Shown: positions 1 through 5,081 of the stretch, in pieces
Layout: each line of letters opens with the position of its first letter
How positions within the stretch are numbered: the stretch's first letter is position 1
DNA from: Burkholderiales bacterium
Lineage (GTDB): Bacteria; Pseudomonadota; Gammaproteobacteria; Burkholderiales; Burkholderiaceae_C
DNA length: 5,081 bases
Assembly (NCBI GenBank): GCA_005789685.1
Contig: SXXD01000203.1
Location: 1-5,081, forward strand
Direction: 5' to 3'
Position numbers and translations under genes: made by a program
Notes under the pieces: model-generated
Seen by the model: the letters and a program-made list of their open reading frames with translations, nothing else
The model's database searches: none
Told to the model about the DNA's origin: nothing

Positions 1-66
1 ATTAACAGAAATCCAGGCTCGTCAAAATTCTATATAAATCAACGCCTTACAGGCAAAAATAGCCGA

Positions 67-86
67 CGTGTAATATTTCGTGTAAT
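67..86 (+). repeat. Direct repeat copy A (two CGTGTAAT words 12 bp apart)
   Basis: The 20-bp unit CGTGTAATATTTCGTGTAAT contains the word CGTGTAAT twice, at 67-74 and 79-86. It matches 18 of 20 bases with the unit at 265-284. Smaller shared words follow in the same order after both copies: CAGTTTG (107-113 and 285-291), TTCGTAG (123-129 and 295-301) and TGGCTAG (153-159 and 318-324). This suggests an old, decayed tandem duplication or paired protein-binding sites. Its role is unknown. Confidence 0.6.
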
Positions 87-93
87 TGACTGA

Positions 94-112
94 AAACTGT
101 AAATTACAGTTT
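94..112. promoter_or_regulatory. 19-bp perfect palindrome, possible operator
   Basis: AAACTGTAA-A-TTACAGTTT has two perfect 9-bp arms around one central base. It is AT-rich, lacks a T-tract of the terminator type, and looks more like a dimeric regulator or recombinase site than an intrinsic terminator. Its arms contain TGTAA, the same core as the flanking CGTGTAAT repeats. No adjacent gene start is visible that it would control, so the role is unassigned. Confidence 0.4.
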
Positions 113-264
113 GCCCAGTAATTTCGTAGATTTTGCACTTGTTGCTGTCATTTGGCTAGCGGAAATTTGAAGCCAGGCGCGGGTCTCGAACCTGTTGTGA
201 CTAAAGTTTGGCGATATCCGCGGACACAGAACTGGGCATATTGAGCAGCACGGGAATTGAAAAC

Positions 265-284
265 CGTGTCATATGTCGTGTAAT
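265..284 (+). repeat. Direct repeat copy B (CGTGTCAT and CGTGTAAT, 12 bp apart)
   Basis: This is the second copy of the 20-bp unit, CGTGTCATATGTCGTGTAAT, differing from copy A at two positions and lying 198 bp to its right. Relative to copy A, the 20 bp that contain most of the palindrome (87-106) are missing, because CAGTTTG follows directly at 285. The internal 12-bp spacing of the two half-words is preserved, as expected of either common descent or a binding-site array. Confidence 0.6.
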
Positions 285-449
285 CAGTTTGTAGTTCGTA
301 GGCTGTTGTTAATCTTCTGGCTAGAGTGATTTAAGAAATTTACTATCGCATATACCGCTATGACTTGGAATCAATTTCTAGAGAGATAGTGATGAGGAAT
401 CGCTTGTCTAAGTTGCCTGACGAATTGTCATTTTCTTAAATCATCGATT

Positions 450-1259
450 TCAGATCAGTTTCTGTCTGACTTTGGCCGTGATCCACTCACTGAAAACCAC
501 GGTCACTAAAATTAAAATAAGCAGCATGGTTACTTTGGGCCAAGCCAAAGTGGCCAGTGCACCTTCTAACTTAACGCCTATACCTCCCGCACCCACCAAT
601 CCAAGCACGGTCGATTCGCGTATGTTGATGTCCCAGCGAAACACACTAATGCCTGCCAAACTGGGCGCTACTTGCGGCACCACACCCCAAGCCATTGTTT
701 GAGCCCTAGACGCGCCGGTAGCTTCAATGGCTTCAACCTGGTCGATGTCAATTTCTTCAATGGCTTCGTAAAGTAATTTGCCAATAAAGCCTATCGAACG
801 CAAAGCTATGGCCAGAATTCCGGCCAGAACACCGGGCCCTAAAATAGCCACTAACAACAGGGCCCAAATTAATGAGTTGATGGAGCGTGAAGCCACAATG
901 ATAAAAAGGGCCACAGGTCTGACAAAACTAACACTAGGCGAAGTATTGTGGGCGGCTAAAAAAGCAATGGGTATTGCCATGACCAAGCCCAATAAGGTGC
1001 CCAAGGTAGCAATGTTCAAAGTTTCCCACATGGGCCACCACAACTCGTGCACTGAGGCCCAGGCTGGTGGCATCATGCGCGAGCCAATATCTCGAAACTG
1101 CGCGGGTGCATCTGTCACAAATGACCAGATGGTGTCTTGAGTCATGACCTGAAAGGTCCAAGTCACAAAAGCCAAAAGGAAAACCCATAGCATAAACAAA
1201 GCCAAGTCAACTTTTGACGAGCGCTTGCGCCAAATACGAGTTGGCTTGGAGACATTCAT
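450..1259 (-). CDS. phnE: PhnE-type ABC transporter permease (second of two)
   Basis: Integral membrane permease subunit of a phosphonate/phosphite/phosphate-type importer, 269 residues from the chosen start. The N-terminus is short and basic (RIWRKRSSK), then hydrophobic spans lie roughly at residues 18-38, 82-103, 114-140, 143-160 and 242-260. The cytoplasmic EAA-type coupling loop that contacts the ATPase is around 177-200 (EAIEATGAS followed by a VVPQVAP segment). The family signature DINIRESTVLGLVGAGGIG is at 210-228. The frame is open a further 22 codons to an ATG at 1325, but that would place a non-family leader inside the upstream phnE. The ATG at 1259 overlaps the upstream TGA as ATGA, which argues for translational coupling, and no clear Shine-Dalgarno is seen. 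It is paired with a non-identical paralogue, so a heterodimeric pore is likely (inference). The exact substrate cannot be read from the permease. Confidence 0.93.
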   Translation of the reverse strand: MNVSKPTRIWRKRSSKVDLALFMLWVFLLAFVTWTFQVMTQDTIWSFVTDAPAQFRDIGSRMMPPAWASVHELWWPMWETLNIATLGTLLGLVMAIPIAFLAAHNTSPSVSFVRPVALFIIVASRSINSLIWALLLVAILGPGVLAGILAIALRSIGFIGKLLYEAIEEIDIDQVEAIEATGASRAQTMAWGVVPQVAPSLAGISVFRWDINIRESTVLGLVGAGGIGVKLEGALATLAWPKVTMLLILILVTVVFSEWITAKVRQKLI

Positions 1260-2077
1260 TGAATCAACTTTCTGAGTTTGCCAGAGACATATTCGGCCAG
1301 CATCACAACCGCAATAATGACCCACAAAATTGCTGCAGCGGAATCGAATTCATACCTGTCCATGGCAGTGTTTAGGGTCGCGCCAATGCCACCTGCGCCC
1401 ACAATACCTATGACGGCAGATTCGCGAAAATTAATGTCTAACCTGTACAAAGACAAGCCTAACAAACGAGGCATGACTTGCGATAAAACAGCAAAGTCAA
1501 GCACTTGCATGTAGCCAGCGCCAGTAGATCGCAATGCTTCAAGTTGCGAACTTTGAATTTCTTCAATGTCTTCTGCCATCAGTTTGGCCATAAAGCCAAC
1601 AGTGGCAAATGTCAAAGTTAAGAATCCAGCGAAAGGGCCAAATCCAAACATAGCCACTAAAAAAATGGCCACAATAATTTCATTGAGAGTGCGAGACAAG
1701 GCAATGAAGCCTCTGCACAGAAGGTAGATCCACACGGGGGCTAAATTGCGCGAAGCGCCCACCGCCACGGGAATGGACAACAAAACGCCCAGCGCAGTCG
1801 ACGTGACAGTCATGGTCAAGCTTTCCTGAAATCCTAACTTGATATCGCCCCAACGGCTTGAGAAATCAGGAAAAAGAAAGCCTTGTACAAATGCCCAGCC
1901 TCGATCCAAGCCAAGCACCATCCTTGCCCAGTTTACTTCGACAGAACCAATGGCCAAAACCATGTAAAGCAAAGCGCCTGCATAAAGTGCCCAGCGAGTC
2001 CATACATTGGCAATGAATGGTTGTGGTGCCCAAGAACGAAAAGGGCGTTGGCCAACTTGAGCGCTTGAGTCGCTCAT
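1256..2077 (-). CDS. phnE: PhnE-type ABC transporter permease (first of two)
   Basis: Membrane permease of the same importer, 273 residues, a normal length for PhnE. After a cytoplasmic N-terminus of about 27 residues, hydrophobic spans lie near 28-46, 88-107, 114-124, 131-162 and 246-264. The EAA-like loop starts with EALRSTGAG near 180-188 and continues to VLSQVMPRL. The PhnE signature [19 protein letters not shown] occupies 214-232. It shares these motifs with the next gene but diverges elsewhere, so the two are old paralogues rather than a recent duplication. The start ATG overlaps the phnC stop (ATGA at 2074-2077), and its own stop overlaps the next start (ATGA at 1256-1259). No good Shine-Dalgarno precedes it, consistent with coupled translation from phnC. 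Confidence 0.94.
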   Translation of the reverse strand: MSDSSAQVGQRPFRSWAPQPFIANVWTRWALYAGALLYMVLAIGSVEVNWARMVLGLDRGWAFVQGFLFPDFSSRWGDIKLGFQESLTMTVTSTALGVLLSIPVAVGASRNLAPVWIYLLCRGFIALSRTLNEIIVAIFLVAMFGFGPFAGFLTLTFATVGFMAKLMAEDIEEIQSSQLEALRSTGAGYMQVLDFAVLSQVMPRLLGLSLYRLDINFRESAVIGIVGAGGIGATLNTAMDRYEFDSAAAILWVIIAVVMLAEYVSGKLRKLIQ

Positions 2078-2898
2078 ACCGCAGTTGAGGCTAAGTCTAA
2101 GCTTTTAAAGTGGCTATTGGGAACCTCGTTGGCGTGCATGCGTTGTGTGATGGTGGTCCAATCTTCATCGCCATAAATGCTGGTCAGTACATCGCGATTG
2201 ACCTCTTTGGCTGACCCATCAAACACCACACAGCCAGCACGCAGGCCTACAATGCGTGGCAAAAATTCTGTAGCAAGCACCACGTCGTGAATGTTAACAA
2301 TTGCAGCCAGTCCTCGTTCTTCACAAAGTTCCAAAATTAAACGCATGACTTGGCGCGAAGTTTTTGGATCAAGGCTGGCAGTAGGCTCGTCTACCAATAG
2401 CAATTTAGGACTTTGCATCAGCGCCCGCGCAATACCTACACGCTGACGCTGACCGCCAGACAATGCATCGGCACGCTTGTTTTCCATACCACCTAAACCC
2501 ACACGGTCTAACAAAGCGAAAGCTTGGTCAATGTCTTGACCGTCGAATTTTCTGAACCAGCTTGCCCAAAATCCTGTGTAACCAAGTCTGCCCGACAGCA
2601 GGTTTTCCATGACAGTCAGGCGCTCAACCAATGCATATTCTTGGAAAATCATTCCAATATGACGTCTGGCCAAGCGCAACTCAGATGAATCAAGCTGACC
2701 TAGATCTTGTCCTTCTAACACGATGCGCCCTGCACTAGGCTGCACCAGACGATTGACGCAACGAATAAGCGTGGACTTGCCTGCGCCCGAAGGTCCAATT
2801 AAGCCAAGCACCTCACCAGAGCCCACCTTCAGGCTTACGCATTGTAAAGCGAGATCGCCTGTGGGGTAACGTTTTTCTAACTGATGCAGTTCAAGCAT
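2074..2898 (-). CDS. phnC: PhnC-type ABC transporter ATP-binding protein
   Basis: Cytoplasmic ATPase that powers the PhnE permeases, 274 residues. All nucleotide-binding motifs are intact: Walker [10 protein letters not shown] at 35-43, Q-loop glutamine 86 (MIFQEYAL), ABC signature LSGGQ at 146-150, Walker B LLLVDEP at 166-172 with catalytic Glu171, D-loop SLD at 175-177, and switch His204 (NIHD). The spacing between Q-loop and signature, with the [16 protein letters not shown] segment, is characteristic of PhnC among importer ATPases. The C-terminal 20 or so residues after QRMHANEV look like a non-conserved tail and end where the first phnE begins. It starts 9 bp after the phnD stop; no convincing Shine-Dalgarno is visible in that gap. 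Family assignment is firm; the transported substrate is not determined by this subunit. Confidence 0.95.
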   Translation of the reverse strand: MLELHQLEKRYPTGDLALQCVSLKVGSGEVLGLIGPSGAGKSTLIRCVNRLVQPSAGRIVLEGQDLGQLDSSELRLARRHIGMIFQEYALVERLTVMENLLSGRLGYTGFWASWFRKFDGQDIDQAFALLDRVGLGGMENKRADALSGGQRQRVGIARALMQSPKLLLVDEPTASLDPKTSRQVMRLILELCEERGLAAIVNIHDVVLATEFLPRIVGLRAGCVVFDGSAKEVNRDVLTSIYGDEDWTTITQRMHANEVPNSHFKSLDLASTAV

Positions 2899-2907
2899 AC
2901 GGAGTGC

Positions 2908-3861
2908 TTATTTGCAGGCGTAACTGACGTTCATGGCTTGGTCAATTTCACGCACAACAGCCCAATGTTGCTTGTAAGTGATGGGCATGAATTTTTCCTG
3001 AGGTGGCTCAGCCTTGTTGAACTCAGCGGCCATGGTTGTACCTTCCCACTTAAAGGTAAAGAATGCTTGTTTGATTTTTTCAGCCAATTCGGGTTTGAGG
3101 TTGTACACATGGCCGTAACCGGTGGTGGGGAAGGACTGCGATTTGTAAATGACCTTGGTCTGCTCGGGCTTGACAACACCTCGAGCTTCCATGCGCAGTT
3201 TGACCGAGTTGGCAATGGCTGCAGCAGGATAGTCTTTGTTAGCTACACCCAAAACAGAGTTATCGTGCTTGCCGCTGAAAACGGGTGTGAAGTCTTTACC
3301 GGCTTCCATTTTGAACTGCTGCCTCATCAAAGCGGATGGTGCTTTGTAGCCAGAATTGGATGTTTCTGCCGTGAAGGCCATGCGCTTGCCTTTGATGTCT
3401 TCAATTTTCTCGATACCACTGCCAGGGTATGTGATGAACTCCATTTCGTAGCCAAAGCGATTGTCTTTAGAGGCCATCATTGCAAAGGGCACAAAGCCAG
3501 AGCAATTGACAGCAATGGGATTTGAGCCAGTGTTAAAACCTGAAACGTGCAATCTGCCAGCACGCATCGCCTCTAATTGTGCAGCGTTGCTTTGCACTGG
3601 AAAGAATTGAACCTTCTTGCCAGTTACTTTTGACAAGTGGTCTAAAAAGGGCGCCCAAACTGGTGCGTAGACGGCGGGGTCTTCAACAGGCGTGTAAGCA
3701 AAAACCAAAGTAGAAGGGTCAATCCATTGTTTTGGGTCTGTTGGGGCGTCAGCCACCATGTCGTTGTTTGCGTCTTTGAAACGCGCATCCATTGCAGACA
3801 ATGGCCCCATGGTTGCTAAACCTAAAAGAGTAGTGACACCCACTTGGATGATTTTTTTCAT
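2908..3861 (-). CDS. phnD: PhnD-family periplasmic substrate-binding protein (phosphate/phosphite/phosphonate type)
   Basis: Periplasmic binding protein of the importer, 317 residues. A signal peptide is clear: basic MKK, a hydrophobic stretch to about residue 19, and a probable cleavage after LSA (21-23). The mature N-terminus carries an acidic loop D30-x-N32-x-D34-x-V36-x-D38 resembling EF-hand or thrombospondin-3 calcium loops. The binding-protein fold follows, with FAYTPVEDPAVYAPVW (54-69), PVQSNAAQLEAMRAGRLHV (88-106), TSNSGYKAPSAL (167-178; compare the STSG-x-x-xP ligand loop of PhnD/PtxB) and SGKHDNSVLGVAN (196-208). Only two cysteines remain in the mature chain, C120 and C316, so a disulfide is possible. 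It is first in its operon, unlike the E. coli phnCDE order. PhnD relatives bind phosphonates, phosphite, hypophosphite, phosphate or, for AioX, arsenite. The ligand here is unknown; the divergent GAPDH suggests a phosphate/arsenate context. Confidence 0.92.
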   Translation of the reverse strand: MKKIIQVGVTTLLGLATMGPLSAMDARFKDANNDMVADAPTDPKQWIDPSTLVFAYTPVEDPAVYAPVWAPFLDHLSKVTGKKVQFFPVQSNAAQLEAMRAGRLHVSGFNTGSNPIAVNCSGFVPFAMMASKDNRFGYEMEFITYPGSGIEKIEDIKGKRMAFTAETSNSGYKAPSALMRQQFKMEAGKDFTPVFSGKHDNSVLGVANKDYPAAAIANSVKLRMEARGVVKPEQTKVIYKSQSFPTTGYGHVYNLKPELAEKIKQAFFTFKWEGTTMAAEFNKAEPPQEKFMPITYKQHWAVVREIDQAMNVSYACK

Positions 3862-3868
3862 GACAATT

Positions 3869-3873
3869 TCCTG
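3869..3873 (-). promoter_or_regulatory. Shine-Dalgarno of phnD
   Basis: On the minus strand CAGGA lies 7 bases before the phnD ATG at 3861, in the context ACAGGAAATTGTC. It is the only good ribosome binding site in the transporter operon and supports the chosen start. A weak stem (TACCT 3895-3891 with AGGTA 3879-3875, 11-base loop) lies directly upstream of it. Confidence 0.7.
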
Positions 3874-3953
3874 TTACCTAAAAATCATTAAGGTATCAGG
3901 CAATTAAGTCATTTTTATGAAAAATTGGTTACTTGAAAACCTCTTTGTTTGCG

Positions 3954-3967
3954 ATTAGCAGGCTAAT
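3954..3967. promoter_or_regulatory. 14-bp palindrome in the divergent control region, possible operator
   Basis: ATTAGC-AG-GCTAAT is a perfect 6-bp inverted repeat with a 2-bp centre, lying 93 bp upstream of the phnD start and 158 bp upstream of the GAPDH start. On the minus strand it abuts a weak candidate promoter (TTGAAA at 3996-3991, 19-bp spacer, TGTTAT at 3971-3966), where a repressor would block phnD transcription. That promoter assignment is tentative. I cannot match the palindrome to a named regulator. Confidence 0.4.
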
Positions 3968-4055
3968 AACAATCTACACACAAGTGGTTTTTTCAATTGT
4001 ATGAGTTCTTTTTATTAAGCAATTTGGTGCATTTTGAAATCAATACTCCAACGCC

Positions 4056-4077
4056 TAGTCATCAACTTGTCATATTT
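4056..4077 (+). promoter_or_regulatory. PhoB-box-like direct repeats upstream of the GAPDH gene
   Basis: TAGTCAT (4056-4062) and TTGTCAT (4067-4073) are spaced exactly 11 bp and each is followed by a 4-bp linker (CAAC, then ATTT). The known PhoB box is two CTGTCAT-like 7-mers separated by a 4-bp AT-rich linker. The halves here match CTGTCAT at 5 of 7 and 6 of 7 positions. The 18-bp box ends 10 bp before the -10 element at 4084, the spacing found in PhoB-activated promoters, and takes the place of a -35 box. The first linker is less AT-rich than usual. The match is by eye and unscored. Confidence 0.5.
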
Positions 4078-4083
4078 AATTTC

Positions 4084-4089
4084 TACAAT
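4084..4089 (+). promoter_or_regulatory. Candidate -10 box of the GAPDH gene promoter
   Basis: TACAAT matches the sigma-70 TATAAT at five of six positions. No good -35 hexamer sits 16-18 bp upstream (TCAACT at 16 bp is the best), as expected if an activator bound at 4056-4073 substitutes for it. Transcription would begin near 4096, giving a leader of about 29 bases. Confidence 0.5.
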
Positions 4090-4112
4090 TCAACATTTAT
4101 TCATCTATTATG

Positions 4113-4118
4113 AAAGGG
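4113..4118 (+). promoter_or_regulatory. Shine-Dalgarno of the GAPDH gene
   Basis: AAAGGG lies 6 bases before the ATG at 4125. It decides between that start and an in-frame ATG at 4110, which would add five residues (MKGFS) ahead of the normal family start and would leave the Shine-Dalgarno inside the coding region. Confidence 0.7.
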
Positions 4119-4124
4119 TTTAGC

Positions 4125-5081
4125 ATGAAAGTCGGCATCAATGGCATGGGTCGAATCGGTCGTTTAGCTTTGAGAGCGGCAATGGGCGCAGCAGAGCGCC
4201 CTGAAGATGACCCCCGAGGATTGAACCGACTTGATGTTGTTCATGTCAATGAACTCAAAGGCGGCGTTGCCGCAACGGCGCACCTGCTGGCCTTCGATTC
4301 CGTTCAAGGCAAATGGAAAGCAGACATTCGCCCAGATGGTGATGAGGCCATTCTGATTAAAGACAAACGGATTCGTTACACCTCTTTCGGCACTTCTGCC
4401 GAAATTCCATGGGGTGAATTGGGCGTAGAGCTTGTGCTCGAATGCACAGGGAAATTTCTCACACCTGAAACCATTCAAGGCCACCTAGATCGCGGTGCAA
4501 AGCGCGTCATTGTTGCAGCACCCGTGAAGGTTGGCGGCGTACTCAATATTGTGGTCGGTATCAACCACGAGTTGTACAACCCTGCCAAAGATTACATCGT
4601 GACAGCAGCTTCTTGCACAACCAATTGCTTGGCGCCTGTTGTCAAAGTGATTCATGAAAACTTGGGCATCAAGCACGGTCAGATCACAACCATTCACGAC
4701 CCAACCAACACTAACTTGGTTGTCGATGCGCCGCACAAAGATTTGCGCCGCGCACGCAGCGCTATGGTGAGCTTGGCGCCAACATCGACGGGCAGTGCCA
4801 CAGCAATTGCACTGATCTACCCTGAACTCAAAGGCAAACTGAATGGCCATGCGGTGAGGGCGCCAGTCCTGAATGCATCTTTGACCGATTGCGTCTTTGA
4901 ACTTCAACGTTCGACCACAGCAGAGGAAGTTAACGCACTCTTTGAAAAAGCTGCAAATGGACCATTGCTCGGCATTCTGGGTTACGAAACACGTCCTTTG
5001 GTCAGTGTTGACTATGCACGTGATACCCGCAGCTCAATCATCGATGCTTTGTCGACCATGGTGACTGACGGAACTCTCCTC
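4125..5081 (+). CDS. gap: ArsJ-associated-type glyceraldehyde-3-phosphate dehydrogenase (3' end cut by window)
   Basis: NAD-dependent GAPDH, 319 codons visible and still open at the right edge; the C-terminal WYDNE region is missing. The NAD-binding motif [10 protein letters not shown] is at 4-13. Catalytic Cys164 is in [10 protein letters not shown] (162-171), and catalytic His191 (TTIHD) is 27 residues later, the standard spacing. Substrate residues include TGSATA (222-227) and Arg245 in GHAVRAP. Features that differ from glycolytic GapA and fit the ArsJ-associated subgroup are VNELKGG at 41-47 (Glu43 where INDL has Asp), HDPTNTN instead of HATTATQ-like, TGSATA instead of TGAAKA, and [15 protein letters not shown]. 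An extra stretch of about 11 residues (near 21-35, ERPEDDPRG) precedes the second strand. In that subgroup the enzyme makes 1-arseno-3-phosphoglycerate from arsenate for export by ArsJ. arsJ itself is not in view, so the subgroup call rests on sequence recognition; a glycolytic or Calvin-cycle role is less likely. Confidence 0.9.
   Translation, partial: MKVGINGMGRIGRLALRAAMGAAERPEDDPRGLNRLDVVHVNELKGGVAATAHLLAFDSVQGKWKADIRPDGDEAILIKDKRIRYTSFGTSAEIPWGELGVELVLECTGKFLTPETIQGHLDRGAKRVIVAAPVKVGGVLNIVVGINHELYNPAKDYIVTAASCTTNCLAPVVKVIHENLGIKHGQITTIHDPTNTNLVVDAPHKDLRRARSAMVSLAPTSTGSATAIALIYPELKGKLNGHAVRAPVLNASLTDCVFELQRSTTAEEVNALFEKAANGPLLGILGYETRPLVSVDYARDTRSSIIDALSTMVTDGTLL

Larger units (their letters stand above)
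1..449. other. AT-rich intergenic region without a convincing gene, downstream of the transporter operon
   Basis: I find no supported gene here. Frame +1 is open from the left edge to a TGA at 91-93 (30 codons, ending RVIFRVID), which could be the tail of a gene entering from the left, but an open run of that length is expected by chance. A second tiny frame, ATG at 273 to TGA at 329 (18 codons), has no ribosome binding site. The region holds a diverged direct repeat, a 19-bp palindrome and a GC-richer patch around 170-200, described separately. No strong GC-rich hairpin followed by a T-run is visible on the minus strand after the last phnE stop codon. The operon terminator is therefore either weak, Rho-dependent or not recognisable. 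Confidence 0.6.

Noticed and set aside
1..93. C-terminal fragment of a gene entering from the left edge in frame +1
   Set aside because: Thirty open codons are not significant in themselves and the peptide matches nothing I recognise; sequence left of the window is needed.
334..390. Inverted words AGAAATT/AATTTCT and ACTATC/GATAGT as an operon terminator
   Set aside because: The two pairings cross rather than nest, the loops are more than 30 bases, the stems are AT-rich, and no T-run follows on the minus strand.
438..450. AAATC-ATC-GATTT as a terminator hairpin at the end of the last phnE
   Set aside because: A 5-bp AT-rich stem overlapping the stop codon, with a 3-base loop and no following T-tract on the minus strand, is too weak.
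1260..1325. Upstream ATG at 1325 as the start of the second phnE
   Set aside because: It would add 22 residues (beginning [11 protein letters not shown]) without family resemblance and deep overlap with the preceding gene; the ATG at 1259 gives the ATGA junction seen again between phnC and the first phnE.
2884..3525. Open frame of 213 codons on the plus strand
   Set aside because: It lies antisense inside phnD, which has a signal peptide and clear family motifs. The plus-strand product shows no recognisable motif and has the rare-residue composition (many Cys, Phe, His) typical of a shadow frame.
4106..4111. TATTAT as a -10 box for the GAPDH gene
   Set aside because: It matches five of six bases, but transcription would start at or beyond the Shine-Dalgarno (4113-4118), and no -35 is present 17 bp upstream.
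4164..4907. Two adjacent minus-strand open frames (4164-4484 and 4485-4907)
   Set aside because: Both are antisense to the well-conserved GAPDH gene and are rich in Cys and His, with no recognisable domain; they are shadow frames.
1..5081. CRISPR array, insertion sequence or complete tRNA/rRNA gene
   Set aside because: No regularly spaced long repeats, no transposase frame with terminal inverted repeats and no foldable tRNA were found by reading both strands.

Overview
The window looks like part of a chromosomal or genomic-island segment from a betaproteobacterium, probably Burkholderiales-like. This is inferred from the overall character of the proteins and the moderate GC content, and no rRNA or other phylogenetic marker is present. 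It holds two divergently transcribed units. On the minus strand is a complete four-gene ABC importer of the phosphate/phosphite/phosphonate (PhnD-PhnC-PhnE-PhnE) class. On the plus strand is the first 319 codons of a glyceraldehyde-3-phosphate dehydrogenase whose sequence features match the ArsJ-associated (arsenate-detoxification) type rather than housekeeping glycolytic GapA.

Layout: positions 1-449 hold no convincing gene. The stretch is AT-rich and contains a diverged, collinear direct repeat (blocks starting at 67 and 265) and a 19-bp palindrome at 94-112. Positions 450-3861 (minus) are one tight operon read right to left: phnD (2908-3861), phnC (2074-2898), first phnE (1256-2077), second phnE (450-1259). 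The last three genes are joined by two 4-bp ATGA start/stop overlaps, and phnD and phnC are separated by 9 bp. Positions 3862-4124 are the shared divergent control region. It carries a Shine-Dalgarno site for each side, a PhoB-box-like pair of 7-bp direct repeats 11 bp apart ending exactly 10 bp before a TACAAT -10 box for the GAPDH gene, and a 14-bp palindrome nearer to phnD. Positions 4125-5081 are the GAPDH gene, cut by the right edge.

Working together (inference): the periplasmic PhnD-like protein captures a small oxyanion (phosphate, phosphite, a phosphonate, or possibly an arsenic oxyanion). The PhnE pair and the PhnC ATPase drive its import. The GAPDH would form 1-arseno-3-phosphoglycerate from arsenate, which the ArsJ permease exports; arsJ would be expected just right of the window. 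A Pho-type promoter on the GAPDH gene would tie arsenate detoxification to phosphate starvation, when arsenate entry through phosphate transporters is worst. No C-P lyase gene, ptxD or arsR is visible, so neither the transporter's substrate nor an arsenic response is proven by this window alone.
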